In this document: in pieces, positions 40,778-51,205 of the stretch
How the letters are laid out: each line of letters starts with the position of its first letter
How positions within the stretch are numbered: position 1 is the first letter of the stretch
From: Pythium myriotylum
Taxonomy: Eukaryota; Oomycota; Peronosporomycetes; Pythiales; Pythiaceae
Direction of reading: 5' to 3'
DNA: 64,000 nucleotides
Assembly (NCBI GenBank): GCA_023091665.1
Contig: JALJCQ010000003.1
Span: 2,046,001 to 2,110,000, forward strand
Program-made: the position numbers and the translations under genes
Notes under the pieces: generated by a model
Databases searched by the model: none
What the model was told of the DNA's origin: nothing
Seen by the model: the letters and a program-made list of their open reading frames with translations, nothing else

Positions 40778-42730
40778 ATGAAGCGGCAATGGTTGCGCAC
40801 GGTAGGGCTGGGTCTCGTGCTCTGGTCTCCACGCGAATCCATCGCCGCTGTGTGCTCTGCTTCGACAGAGATTACCAGCTCGCCAGCGTATCTCCTCTGC
40901 CGCTCCGCGACAGGAATCGATTTCGCGGTGACGACAGGCAACAAGAAATCCGACTTCTCTGCTGCTGCTTTCTGCGGCAATGAAGCGTGCGCGACATTGT
41001 GGGATGCAGTGAGCGCTCGCGGTGAGCTGTCCTGTTTCAAGAGTTACGACTCGGGGCAGAGCAAGATCAGCGATCGGGACTACGCGACCAATTGTTTTAT
41101 CGCCTCGGGATTGTGGACCCCGGCGCCAACAGCAGCAACACCGACTACGAGATTGACCCCGACAAAGAACGCTGGAGGCAACAGCACAAAGGCTAGCGCC
41201 AACAAAAAGGCGAATGGCAGCAGAGCAAACTCGAGCGAAGCGGTGGACGACAAAGATAATGAAAGATCCGACTCAGACATTGGCGCAGCTGGAGTCGAAC
41301 TAGGCACAGTCTCTCCTGAGATGACGACTGTAACAGTGGTGTCGACGTCAAGCGGTGGGGGCAGAAGTGAGTCCAACATTCGCTTCACTGAAGCGGCAGG
41401 GTCAAGCGGATCGTCAGAATCACGAGAAGGCCGAGCTGGATTTAGGGAGAAGGTGGAGGAAGCGAGCGTGCCAAACGAGAGTGCGCCCTTGTCATCGTTC
41501 GTGCCCGAACCAAGATCGGACCCACCCCGCTCCGCAAAGACGGGTCAGATCCGCGAAGGGTCGAAGGATGCATCAAGGGCAGACTCTGACGATGACGTAG
41601 AAGCCAATAATCCTTCTTCTATCTGGATCGCGTCGGGTGGTTCGACTGGTGGCGTGATGGTCGTCGTGATTGTACTCCTCTACTTCCGTAAGCGCGAGGC
41701 TAAATTCGTCGACACGAAGGGGTCCAATGCTTCCGGTGGAGACGACTACTCAGCCACAATCGACTCGTCGAGATCACGGCTCGGTATCGATGTGGCGGAC
41801 AGCAACCGATCACTTCCGTCGTCCCGGTTTGCGTTCTGGGAAGATGACAAGATTAACGCAGTGAGGATTCCGTACGAAAAACTTGAGATCGGATCGCTCA
41901 TTAGTCGAGGGGGCTACGGGCAAGTCCATCGTGGGACGTATCGTGACCAGCTTGTCGCGATCAAATCGCTCCTGCCAGAGCGGAGGAAGGACATGCGGCA
42001 AATCGAGAAGTTTCTCGATGAAGTCAAACTCATGGCCACGCTTGAGCACCCCAACATCGTGGGGTTCGTTGGTGTCGCCTGGGATTCGTTGAATGAACTC
42101 TGTGCAGTCTCGGAGTTCATGACGCGTGGAGATCTCCGCACTCTGCTTGCTCAATTTGCAGAGAATGAGCGGAGCCACCCCAAAGGCTTTGACACCGATA
42201 AGATGAAGATCGCTGTTGATATTGCTACTGCACTGACGTATTTGCACTCATTGCAGCCAGCAGTGCTGCACCGCGATCTCAAGTCACGAAACGTTCTCTT
42301 AGACGACGATCTTACCGCCAAGCTCACCGACTTCGGTGTTTCAAGGGAACGTGTAGACTGCACGATGACGATTGGCATTGGGTCGAGTCTCTGGATGGCT
42401 CCAGAGATCATGATCGGAGGTCGGTACGACGATAAGGCTGACGTGTTCTCTTTCGGCGTATTATTATCTGAGCTTGACTTGCACTCGCTGCCATATTCCC
42501 ATGCGCTCGAGCCAGGAACGAATCGAAAGCTACCAGACACAGTGGTCGTGCAAATGGTGGCCACCGGTCGCATCTCGGTCGAGTTCACGGACGAGGCCTC
42601 GTCCCTCGTTGCCCAGATCGGGCGCCGCTGTGTCACGCTGGATCCGGCCGATCGTCCGTCCGCGGCGGAGGTCCAACACCAGCTCCACCAGTTGTGGATG
42701 TATCCGGATGAAGACGAATGCGTTTTGTGA
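40778..42730 (+). CDS. RLK7: elicitin-like ectodomain receptor kinase (TKL)
   Basis: 650 aa, no intron, ATG at 40778. Cysteines at 26, 41, 66, 71, 86 and 106 (spacing 14-24-4-14-19). A long acidic Ser/Thr/Asn stalk of about 170 residues, with several Asp/Ser/Arg patches, leads to the membrane segment at about 282-303 (GGSTGGVMVVVIVLLYF). The kinase (about 366-640) has GGYGQVHRGTY, VAIK, HRDLKSRN, DFGVSRE and WMAPEIM (Ile for Val). TGIDF after the second Cys links it to RLK5 and RLK6. It is head-to-tail with RLK8. Confidence 0.93.
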   Translation: MKRQWLRTVGLGLVLWSPRESIAAVCSASTEITSSPAYLLCRSATGIDFAVTTGNKKSDFSAAAFCGNEACATLWDAVSARGELSCFKSYDSGQSKISDRDYATNCFIASGLWTPAPTAATPTTRLTPTKNAGGNSTKASANKKANGSRANSSEAVDDKDNERSDSDIGAAGVELGTVSPEMTTVTVVSTSSGGGRSESNIRFTEAAGSSGSSESREGRAGFREKVEEASVPNESAPLSSFVPEPRSDPPRSAKTGQIREGSKDASRADSDDDVEANNPSSIWIASGGSTGGVMVVVIVLLYFRKREAKFVDTKGSNASGGDDYSATIDSSRSRLGIDVADSNRSLPSSRFAFWEDDKINAVRIPYEKLEIGSLISRGGYGQVHRGTYRDQLVAIKSLLPERRKDMRQIEKFLDEVKLMATLEHPNIVGFVGVAWDSLNELCAVSEFMTRGDLRTLLAQFAENERSHPKGFDTDKMKIAVDIATALTYLHSLQPAVLHRDLKSRNVLLDDDLTAKLTDFGVSRERVDCTMTIGIGSSLWMAPEIMIGGRYDDKADVFSFGVLLSELDLHSLPYSHALEPGTNRKLPDTVVVQMVATGRISVEFTDEASSLVAQIGRRCVTLDPADRPSAAEVQHQLHQLWMYPDEDECVL

Positions 42731-43393
42731 GCTCCAAAAATTGCGTAGTTGCTATTAGTGCGTTTGCTGGTGCGTTTATTGAAGTGAACGTCCTTTCCAA
42801 GTGGGGTCTCTGGCGTGCTCGCGGATTGTCTGTGTCGTCATCGAAGTGTCGTCTCTGTGCACGACGATTGTCATCCACGTCTTGAAGACTCACACTGTTA
42901 ATTAGAACTCCTTGGCGTTCCGCTTTTGTGGACGTGTACCTGACCCGTTGTTCCATGGTTTTGGTCATGAAGTGAGGTCCGTATTCCTTGGTCCCTTGGT
43001 CTCCATGGTTGACTGGTTCCTCGAGCGGCGTCGATCACAGGGTCCGGATTTATGTCCTTCAAGTCAGTATGTGGAAAACCTTTGAAAAGCTATGTTAAGC
43101 TGGCATTGAGCGCTGCAGTCGGCATCGTATGCTGGTCACTGACCTCTATATTTTGATCCGTCCGTGGAATCAATCCATTCGTTGTATCATAGAAAATGCC
43201 CGTTGAGGCCAGTTGGCACGTGAGCAGCGCTTCCCGCACTCACGCGTTGACGCCGCGACGCTCACCGAACGATTGCTGCTCACCCGTCGCCCGCTGGCGA
43301 CACAGACAGTTTCCTGCGAGTGCGGAGGCCGCCGGCCGCGTGACTCGCCGGAACAGCAGCCGCGTCGCACGTGACACAATCTCAACTGAACCG
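42731..43393. other. intergenic region RLK7 to RLK8
   Basis: 663 bp. An ATG at 43196 is in frame with RLK8, but the 66 codons between it and the signal peptide are Arg/Ser-rich and not expected ahead of a secretion signal. No other gene seen. Confidence 0.5.
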
Positions 43394-45421
43394 ATGCGCT
43401 TCGCGACAGCGGCCGCGGTCGTGGTAGCCGCGGCAGCGCAGCGAGTTAACCTCGCCGACGCAGCGAATTGCCCCACGGACCAATTCTCGAGCTCGCTGAA
43501 CAGCCAGTACGCGGCATGCCAGAGCGCCTCCGGGTTCAGCGTGGCGTCGCCCGAGGCCGTGAGCTACAGCGCCTTCTGCGGCAGCTCGGTCTGCAAGACC
43601 TTCTGGGATAGTATGAACAGCGCCAACTACTTGCGCTGCTTCCAGTACCCGAAAGACCAGACGACAGGGTTCGCGCTCAAGAACGCCAACTCGGCCGCGA
43701 ACTGCTTCAACACTTACTTGAAATCCCCGGCGACCGCACCGGCTCCAGCTCCCGTCTCTGGTCCCGCCCCGGCTCCGGATTCGGTTCCGGCCCCAGCACC
43801 AGCGTCAGATCCTGCGACGACTTCGCCGACAGTTGCGACCACGACGCCATCAGCGCCAGCTTCCTCGCCAGCAAGTGACTCGGGGAGCCCAACCGTCACC
43901 CCCGCAGACACGCCATCGTCGCCTTCGTCTACAACGAAAGCCTCGACCCCATCCTCAAAATCTCCAACGACTTCCTCTGGATCAGGCGCGACCCCAAGTG
44001 GTGGTGATAGTGAAGGTGGCGCTGGCGCGGGAAGTAAACGGACCGATAAAGAGTTATCGGGCAGTCCATCGACGGCCAGTGATGGTGGAGAAGGAGCAAA
44101 CAAAGAGAATGTGGATACTGGTACTAAAGCTGGGACTAGCATTGAAGGCGAGTCCGTGAAGGGAAGCAGTGCAAGTTCTCCTGGTTCGACTTCAGCGACG
44201 ACTGGGAACAACGCGTCGAACAGGAAGAAAAGTTCCGAGCAGTCCTCTACATCGGGTCCTGGGGATGACTCTGACAAAAACTCGGATCGTGAGTCAGGCG
44301 GGTCAACAGCATACGTTGTGGCCGGCGGTTCAAGCGGCGCAACACTTGTCTTAGTTTTCGTGGTTATCTATTTCCGAAAACGAAAAGATCGAGAAGCGCA
44401 AGTGAAGAAGCTGGATGAAGACGGACCGTACTTCCCGACACTCCAAACGTCGCGTTCGCGGGAGTCTAGCGAATCTGTCGTTGTCATGGGTGATACGGGC
44501 TTCGTTCCAGTAGTGATTCAGTCGAAGTCTGGTCTCTGGGAAGACGAGGACATTACTGCAGCCAGAATTCCGTTCGAAAAGCTAAAACGGCAAGCGTTGA
44601 TCAGTCGAGGCGGATACGGAGAGGTATATAAAGGCACTTACAGAGATGAAGTTGTCGCAATCAAGACACTACTGCCCGAGCGTCGGAAAGATCTCAAGCA
44701 GATTGAGAAGTTTTTGGCCGAAGTCAAGCTCATGACCGTGCTCGAGCATGATCATATCGTGCGATTTGTGGGTGTTGCGTGGGATTCTCTGAACGAGCTA
44801 TGCGTCGTTTCGGAATTTATGGCGAACGGAGATTTAAGGTCTCTACTGATGGAGTACGATGCAGATCCCGTCAACCATCCAAAGGGTTTCAGTGACGACA
44901 AAATCAAGATCGCGCTCCACGTCGCCCACGCATTAACCTACATGCACTCACTGCAACCCATGGTGCTGCATCGCGACCTGAAGTCACGAAATATTCTTTT
45001 GGACGCTCACCTCAACGCCAAGTTGACAGACTTTGGGATTTCTAGAGAGCATGTCGATACGACGATGACAGTCGGCGTCGGTTCGAGCTTGTGGATCGCA
45101 CCGGAAGTTATGACAGGAGGACGATACAACGAAAAAGCTGACGTTTTTTCCTTCGGAGTCGTTCTTTCCGAGCTCGACACACACCTGTTGCCATATTCCC
45201 ACGCAGTTGAGACCGGCACCGGTGGACGAAAACTACCCGACACAGTAATTGTTCAAATGGTGACAACAAGCCGGCTTACTGTTCAGTTCTCAGACGAGGA
45301 GTCACCTGTGGCTCGGATAGGACGTCGCTGCGTTGATGTTGACCCGGAGAACCGTCCATCAACAGCTGAGCTGCAGCACCACTTCCACCAGTTATGGCGC
45401 AATTTTGATATCTCGATGTAA
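43394..45421 (+). CDS. RLK8: elicitin-like ectodomain receptor kinase (TKL)
   Basis: 675 aa, no intron. The ATG at 43394 (MRFATAAAVVVAAAA) is chosen because it opens the signal peptide; an upstream in-frame ATG at 43196 would bury it. Cysteines at 26, 42, 62, 67, 82 and 104 (spacing 15-19-4-14-21). The stalk is the longest of the cluster, about 200 residues, starting with Pro-Ala repeats and passing into Ser/Thr/Gly. Membrane segment about 307-330. The kinase (about 394-670) has GGYGEVYKGTY, VAIK, HRDLKSRN, DFGISRE and WIAPEVM. Codon use becomes visibly more AT-ending through the kinase than in RLK2. It ends 81 bp from the stop of RLK9. Confidence 0.93.
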   Translation: MRFATAAAVVVAAAAQRVNLADAANCPTDQFSSSLNSQYAACQSASGFSVASPEAVSYSAFCGSSVCKTFWDSMNSANYLRCFQYPKDQTTGFALKNANSAANCFNTYLKSPATAPAPAPVSGPAPAPDSVPAPAPASDPATTSPTVATTTPSAPASSPASDSGSPTVTPADTPSSPSSTTKASTPSSKSPTTSSGSGATPSGGDSEGGAGAGSKRTDKELSGSPSTASDGGEGANKENVDTGTKAGTSIEGESVKGSSASSPGSTSATTGNNASNRKKSSEQSSTSGPGDDSDKNSDRESGGSTAYVVAGGSSGATLVLVFVVIYFRKRKDREAQVKKLDEDGPYFPTLQTSRSRESSESVVVMGDTGFVPVVIQSKSGLWEDEDITAARIPFEKLKRQALISRGGYGEVYKGTYRDEVVAIKTLLPERRKDLKQIEKFLAEVKLMTVLEHDHIVRFVGVAWDSLNELCVVSEFMANGDLRSLLMEYDADPVNHPKGFSDDKIKIALHVAHALTYMHSLQPMVLHRDLKSRNILLDAHLNAKLTDFGISREHVDTTMTVGVGSSLWIAPEVMTGGRYNEKADVFSFGVVLSELDTHLLPYSHAVETGTGGRKLPDTVIVQMVTTSRLTVQFSDEESPVARIGRRCVDVDPENRPSTAELQHHFHQLWRNFDISM

Positions 45422-45502
45422 AAATTACTTCGTCTACGTCACAACAATATTTAATGGAGACAATTTTAGTCAGATCAAATTTTCAATCTGCCATCTTTTG
45501 CT

Positions 45503-47245
45503 TTATAGAGTAACAACAAAGCTACGCCAGACTCGATGGATTTCGTGCTTTAATTCGGCGGCGGATGGACGATCTTCTGGATTAATTGCCACGCATCGAC
45601 GGCCCAAATCGCGCATTGCAGTGCACTCGTGCTCGGTGAATTGGACAGTTAATTGACCAGCAGTCATCATTTGCACGATTACAGCGTCAGGCAACCGACG
45701 GTTTTTCCCTGGTTCCATCGCGTGCGCATACGGCAAGGTTTGAGTATCGAGTTCCGAGAGCACCACACCGAACGAGTACACGTCAGCCTTCTCTCCGTAG
45801 TAACCTCCCATCATGACCTCTGGTGCCATCCACAGACTTGAGCCGACACCTGCTGTCATCGTCGTATCTGCTCGTTCTCGAGACACACCGAAATCTGTCA
45901 ACTTCGCGTTTAGACTCCCGTCCAGCAAAATATTTCGAGACTTGAGGTCGCGATGAAGAACCATTGGTTTCAGCGAATGCATGTACATCAGGGCTTGGGC
46001 GACGTGAAGTGCGATCCTTATCTTGTCGAAATTGAATCCTTTCGGGAAGATGTTCTCTTGTGTGTGATAATTCGCTAGAAGCGACCGGAGGTCGCCTGCC
46101 TCCATGAACTCTGACAAGGCGCAGAGCTCTTCGGGCGAGCCCCAGGCCACGCCAATAAATTCGACGATATGTTCGTGCTTGAGCTTCGCCATCATTTTCA
46201 CCTCTGCAAGAAATTTCTGGATTTGACGCGTATTTTTCCTTTTTTCAGGTAGCAGCATCTTGATTGCGACCGGCATGTTCCGGAAGGTGCCTCGGTAGAC
46301 CTCGCCATAGCCACCCCGGCTAATAATCATTTCCCTGGATACTTTTTCAATAGGAACTCGAACGCTATTGATTACCTCGTCGTCCCAAAATGCGAAGCGT
46401 GAAGAAGGCACAGACGTGGAGATCGTTGCGTCTGGTAAGGAGTAGCTGCATCGGGACGGGATATAATTGTCTTGGACAGGATTGCCTCCATTTTTCACAG
46501 GTTGAGGATCTTGTGTTCGTCTTCGTAAGTATACAAATAGATAAACTACGACCGCTGCAGATACAGAGGCTCCAGAATATACCCACACATTGGCCGTGCT
46601 ATCGTCAGAGGTGTATCCATCGGTTGCCGCTCCACTTCCCGAAGCATTCGTGTTTGCTGCTTCTGGACTCATTGTTCCATTACTCGTGGCTGCAGTGATA
46701 CTAGTCGCTGTGTTTTTCGAAGTGGATGATATCGATTCGTCGACCCAAACATTGTCCTCCGAACGAGTTTCAGCTTGATAATTGGGCGGAGAAACTGTTC
46801 CAGGACCGAGCGCTCCATCCACAGCCCGAGAGCGTGTGTCGGTTGCTTCATTGAGAGTCACGAACGCAGTGTTCGGTGCGGAGATGGTTTTCAAGCTGTT
46901 GTTCGTCCTTCCCTTGTTGGCAAAGCAATTGTCTGCGTCTTCTTGCCGCCACAATTCGTAGTTATCTGTGTTGGTATTCTTGAAGCAAGAGAGTAGGTCG
47001 AGTGCTTTGATTTGGTACCACAACGCCAGGCAGGAAGAGCTCGAGCAGAACAGCTTCTGGTTTACTCGATTCGGTGAGGGGCTGACGAACTTTAGCGCGC
47101 CGCCGACGGCTTCGTTGCATGCTACGTAGGGATCAGCTGAGGTGACGAACGTGGACACTGGGCAACCGTCTATTGCAGAGAACACTAGCAGCGCCGAGGC
47201 CGTTGCGATGCTGGACAGAGTCATCCGCCTCCAGGACGCACTCAT
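45503..47245 (-). CDS. RLK9: elicitin-like ectodomain receptor kinase (TKL)
   Basis: 580 aa from the ATG at 47245 (573 from a second ATG at 47224; either leaves a workable signal peptide). Cysteines at 28, 43, 67, 72, 87 and 107 (spacing 14-23-4-14-19). A Thr/Ser/Asn stalk leads to the membrane segment at about 219-243 (VWVYSGASVSAAVVVYLFVYL). The kinase (about 301-575) has GGYGEVYRGTF, VAIK, HRDLKSRN, DFGVSRE and WMAPEVM. The ectodomain is the sister of RLK10: both share QKLFC, NTD.Y.LW and CFANKG. The kinase shows an MPVAIKML variant and KLKHEHIVEF. Confidence 0.93.
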   Translation of the reverse strand: MSASWRRMTLSSIATASALLVFSAIDGCPVSTFVTSADPYVACNEAVGGALKFVSPSPNRVNQKLFCSSSSCLALWYQIKALDLLSCFKNTNTDNYELWRQEDADNCFANKGRTNNSLKTISAPNTAFVTLNEATDTRSRAVDGALGPGTVSPPNYQAETRSEDNVWVDESISSTSKNTATSITAATSNGTMSPEAANTNASGSGAATDGYTSDDSTANVWVYSGASVSAAVVVYLFVYLRRRTQDPQPVKNGGNPVQDNYIPSRCSYSLPDATISTSVPSSRFAFWDDEVINSVRVPIEKVSREMIISRGGYGEVYRGTFRNMPVAIKMLLPEKRKNTRQIQKFLAEVKMMAKLKHEHIVEFIGVAWGSPEELCALSEFMEAGDLRSLLANYHTQENIFPKGFNFDKIRIALHVAQALMYMHSLKPMVLHRDLKSRNILLDGSLNAKLTDFGVSRERADTTMTAGVGSSLWMAPEVMMGGYYGEKADVYSFGVVLSELDTQTLPYAHAMEPGKNRRLPDAVIVQMMTAGQLTVQFTEHECTAMRDLGRRCVAINPEDRPSAAELKHEIHRVWRSFVVTL

Positions 47246-47896
47246 TTTCGAAGTCGCGATTGAGACCGCTGAAGTGGATAACTGAGTCAGTGCGACCAAC
47301 TGCGAGTCCTTTGATCGGATTCTTTTCTTCTAGTAATGCCCGGTCTCTAGCTTGTATCAACAGAGCTTACTGGATGCGTCGCGAAATCAAAGTGGCCCGG
47401 CGTCGAACTCCGACTCATTTCAACTGAACTGGATACTACACCTGTCGGTGGATGGTCCAATATTCATTTTTACAAGTAATTTCACTGAAATTTGGCACCT
47501 CCTGCTCTTTTCAGGTTCAGAGAATATGGTATTACAGGTTTAACGTTCGGACAAAGTCATGAGCGCCACAAATACGCACGCAAGACATGCAACAATCTAT
47601 GTGCACTATCCGTGACCGTTTCTCCTGCGAGGAAGGGAGAGGCCCTTTCTGGTTCAATTCCTGCCAAGTCCATCACGATGGATCGCTGCTGGCGGATGAC
47701 ACCGAGTCTATTCGTTCGGCAAGAGGATGATGCACCTCCAAAGTCCCGGCTTGATTTGGTTCCGTGATCGTCCCATGGAAGCATGTTCGTACCAGAAGAA
47801 TCCTTGAAGCATTAGTGGGCATTCTTGAACGCACTCAATCAAAATATATTGATTAACAAGGAGGCACGCATGAATGCGATTGCGAACAGCAATAAA
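47246..47896. other. intergenic region RLK9 to RLK10
   Basis: 651 bp upstream of RLK9 on the minus strand. A GGTTCAATTCC at about 47651 resembles a tRNA T-loop, but no cloverleaf can be drawn. No gene seen. Confidence 0.5.
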
Positions 47897-49771
47897 TTAG
47901 AGAGAAACGACAAGACTACGCCAGACTTGGTGGATATGGTGCTGTACCTCAGCAGCAGAAGGTCGAGATTGGGGTTCGAGGGAAACGCAACGCCGTCCAA
48001 GCTCTGCCAAAGAAGTTTCGTCGTCTTTCGAGAACTCGACACTTATCCGGCCTGTCGTCATCATTTGGACAATTACTGCATCTGGAAGCTTGCGGTTTGT
48101 TCCTGGCTCGATCGCGTGGGAATATGGAAGCGAATGCAAGTCGAGTTCTGATAGTACGACTCCGAAGGAAAAAACGTCGGCCTTTTCCCCGTAGTAACCT
48201 CCAACCATGACTTCTGGTGCCATCCATAGGCTCGAGCCGACACCACATGTCATTGTTGTATCTGCTCGTTCACGGGACACACCGAAATCTGTCAACTTCG
48301 CATTTAGGCTCTCGTCCAGTAAAATATTCCGGGACTTGAGATCGCGATGAAGAATCATTGGTTGCAGCGAGTGCATGTACGTCAGTGCGTGAGACACGTG
48401 GAGCGCAATTTTGATCTTGTCAACATTGAATCCCTTAGGAAACGTGTCTTCGTGGGCTTCGTACTTTGAGAGCAAAGACCGTAGGTCTCCACATTGCATG
48501 AACTCAGACACGACACAAAGCTCATTCAGTGAGTCCCACGCGACACCGACAAACCGCACGATGTGCTCGTGCTCGAGTACAGCCATGAGCTTCACTTCAT
48601 CCAGAAACTTTTCGATCTGCCTCATGTCTTTTCTCCGTTCTGGTAAAAGCGTTTTAATGGCGACAGGTTCGTCCCGATATGTCCCGCGATAAACCTCTCC
48701 GTAACCTCCTCGGCTGATCAAATTCTTGCGAGCAAGCTTTTCAAAAGGTATTCGCACAGCATTGATGGTTTCGTCGTCCCAAAATGCAAACCTGGATGGT
48801 GGTAGTGAGGCTTCCAGGGAGCTCGCCGTCAGGTAGGCTGATTGCGTGGATATGACGGTTGGCACAAAGCCAGATGAACCGAATTCCTTCCCTTCTTGTT
48901 TACTGTTCCGGCGTCGAACGTACACAAATAGATAAACAACGATAACAGCTGAGCCAGAAGTGCCGGTGTACACCCACGCATTCGCTGACGAACCCCCATC
49001 GTCCCTGCCACCCGCAGACTTTCCGGGTTGGGATCCGCTCCCGCTGGATCCATCTGATCGGTCTTGAGATGTTCTAGCAGGTCCGGAGCCCTCGGTATTC
49101 TTCCCAGTATCGGATTGGCCGCTTTCATCTTTTCCTTCTGGAGGTGGAGGATTCGTGCTGCTGGTGAGAACCAGCTTAGGTTCACTATTGCCGCCTTTAC
49201 TCCCGCTACCTGAAGGAGTTTTTGTCGCTAGTATCGGCGTGGGTTTCTCTCCGAGAGAGCTACCAGTACTCGAGACTGTACCAACTGGGTCCTTCAGTGG
49301 GCCGACAGTCGCGGGGGTAGGAGCAATGGATGGCTCTGGTGAGGGGGTTACAGGTGTGGGGGTTATTGTTATCGGGGCTGGAACGTCGGGTGCGATCGTG
49401 ATCGTGACCCCGCTCGGTGCAGATGTTGTCAGCGGCTTGTTCTCTCCCTTGTTCGCAAAGCACTCGGCCGTGTCGTCAGCTTTCCACAGCTTGTACTTGT
49501 CAGTGTTGTAGTATTTTAGACAAAACAACTGGCCCAGTCCATCGAGCTGGTTCCAGAGCGCAGCGCACGCCGAGCTCGTGCAGAAGAGTTTCTGGCTCAC
49601 GGAGCCTTGTCCGTTGACGTTCTGGAAGTCAAACGCGCCGTTGACTGCGGCGTTGCACGACTTGTACGGCTCGGCGTCCGTGACGTCGGTCGAGACCTGG
49701 CATTTGTCGGCTGCCAGCGCAAACGACAAGCCCGCGACGCCGAAGAGAGCGAGAAGCGCCCGTTGCGCCAT
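47897..49771 (-). CDS. RLK10: elicitin-like ectodomain receptor kinase (TKL)
   Basis: 624 aa, no intron, ATG at 49771 opening MAQRALLALFGVAGLSFALA. Cysteines at 24, 39, 64, 69, 84 and 104 (spacing 14-24-4-14-19). The stalk begins with a Pro/Thr-rich PTPVTPSPEPS-type run and continues with Ser/Gly. Membrane segment about 263-287. The kinase (about 343-618) has GGYGEVYRGTY, VAIK, HRDLKSRN, DFGVSRE and WMAPEVM. The first 134 codons and the upstream flank are duplicated exactly next door (RLK11). It is the sister of RLK9. Confidence 0.94.
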   Translation of the reverse strand: MAQRALLALFGVAGLSFALAADKCQVSTDVTDAEPYKSCNAAVNGAFDFQNVNGQGSVSQKLFCTSSACAALWNQLDGLGQLFCLKYYNTDKYKLWKADDTAECFANKGENKPLTTSAPSGVTITIAPDVPAPITITPTPVTPSPEPSIAPTPATVGPLKDPVGTVSSTGSSLGEKPTPILATKTPSGSGSKGGNSEPKLVLTSSTNPPPPEGKDESGQSDTGKNTEGSGPARTSQDRSDGSSGSGSQPGKSAGGRDDGGSSANAWVYTGTSGSAVIVVYLFVYVRRRNSKQEGKEFGSSGFVPTVISTQSAYLTASSLEASLPPSRFAFWDDETINAVRIPFEKLARKNLISRGGYGEVYRGTYRDEPVAIKTLLPERRKDMRQIEKFLDEVKLMAVLEHEHIVRFVGVAWDSLNELCVVSEFMQCGDLRSLLSKYEAHEDTFPKGFNVDKIKIALHVSHALTYMHSLQPMILHRDLKSRNILLDESLNAKLTDFGVSRERADTTMTCGVGSSLWMAPEVMVGGYYGEKADVFSFGVVLSELDLHSLPYSHAIEPGTNRKLPDAVIVQMMTTGRISVEFSKDDETSLAELGRRCVSLEPQSRPSAAEVQHHIHQVWRSLVVSL

Positions 49772-51205
49772 CTCCGGCGCGCGGCGAAAGCTCGATTGCG
49801 GGTGTGTCCACGCCCGTGGGGCACTATCCAGTTCACAGCAAGTGGGCTGAATTGACACGGAGGCACGGTTCAGCGTCCAATTTGGGTGGAGCTGCCCATC
49901 TCAGTGGGGCAGCGCGAAATCAATTCGCGAAGGTTTTATGAAAGCGATAATTCATGCGGATGGAAAGATCCATCACTCTGGGTACTATATTTGAAAGGTT
50001 TTAGAAGGGACATTCCATGGTCCCAGATGGCGGTGGCGGCTGGAGAGTTGACCTGACATAGGAATCGCCTCCAAAACAAGGTAGGCTCACTTTGTCGGAT
50101 GGGTGCATCTTTATTCAATACATACCTTATTTTGTAAATGTAGCAAAAAAGGTGGTTCGAGTTGGGCCAGCAAGATCTCCTTTCGGAAGCCTTCACGATG
50201 CACTTCCGGTGGCTGCTCCAACGGGGTCTATTCTCCGCTCGTTTCTAGGCTGATATACTGTCTTGGATCCAATTGTCGGAGCTGGTCCCGTGCTCTCGAG
50301 TGAAGAGCTCTGTCCAGTCGGCTGAAGCTGCTGCGGGTGGACAATCTTCGCTGCAAAGCTTGAACTTCAAATCTTGAAGACTTCGTAACAACTGATTCGT
50401 CTCGCTGGATGAGAGCAAATCACACATCCTTGTTATACAGCCACGTGTTCAAGGGCGCTGGTAAACTGGTGCAGACTCACTGAAACCCTCGCGTCTTGGG
50501 AGACCAGTGCTGTTTGCAGTCCAGTGGAAGACTCGAACTCGGCGATGTCGTCCTGAGTTCGACATCGCGCGTGGAAACCCAGGCCCACGGCTGTCTTGAA
50601 CTAGGAACTCGCTTGGTCACAACCGTCTCACCTTTGGTCAATATGCCCCCAGGTTGGAGAATATTCATCAACCCCTACGACGCCGGCGCCGAGTGCGAGT
50701 CGGGTGTGACTGGTGGGGAAGACGGCGATGGTGCAATCTCGAGCTGCTTGAGGTTGTGCCTTGGAGCCTCTTGATCTAGTCCTGTAGCGTCTTGATCTCG
50801 TCCTGGGGAGAGAGAGATGGAAGCGGTGACGATGACGGCCGTGCACCTATTGCAGGGCGGCGGTGGCGCCCGGTCCACGAGGAACGGCGCTTCCATGTAT
50901 CGCGTCAGCACAAGAAAAGAGAATACTGGAAGATGTGGAAGGGATCGTTTCGTGAAATTGAATTCATCATGGATGAAGAGGATAGTGCATCGCGATGCTA
51001 GTTAGTGGATGTATATGGAGGTATTTTGAACGCATTGTTGGCATTAATGACGGTGTCGTAAAACCCTCGGATGCACCTATGTATCTATGTTTGGCACACA
51101 CACACACACATACACTTTGTCGTCGATACCCTTCTCCCTCTGCACAGCATGACCACAGATCGCTCTCCCTCGCTACCTCTCGAGCAATCGTTCGGTGGCA
51201 GAGGT
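49371..51205. repeat. 1,835-bp tandem duplication, unit 1
   Basis: This block contains the first ~134 codons of RLK10 and its upstream region and is repeated directly at 51206-53040 with a constant 1,835-bp offset. No difference was seen in the stretches compared. The junction shares a single T with the flank, so the breakpoint has essentially no homology. Confidence 0.95.
49772..51084. other. upstream region of RLK10 inside duplication unit 1
   Basis: About 1.3 kb with the RLK10 promoter. Short frames on both strands (for example 50496-50774 plus) have no recognisable domain. A (CA)n run is at 51095-51110. Confidence 0.5.

Noticed and set aside
43196..43393. N-terminal extension of RLK8
   Set aside because: In-frame ATG at 43196, but it would place 66 Arg/Ser-rich residues before a clear signal peptide.
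47640..47690. tRNA gene
   Set aside because: A T-loop-like GGTTCAATTCC is present but the acceptor and anticodon stems cannot be formed.
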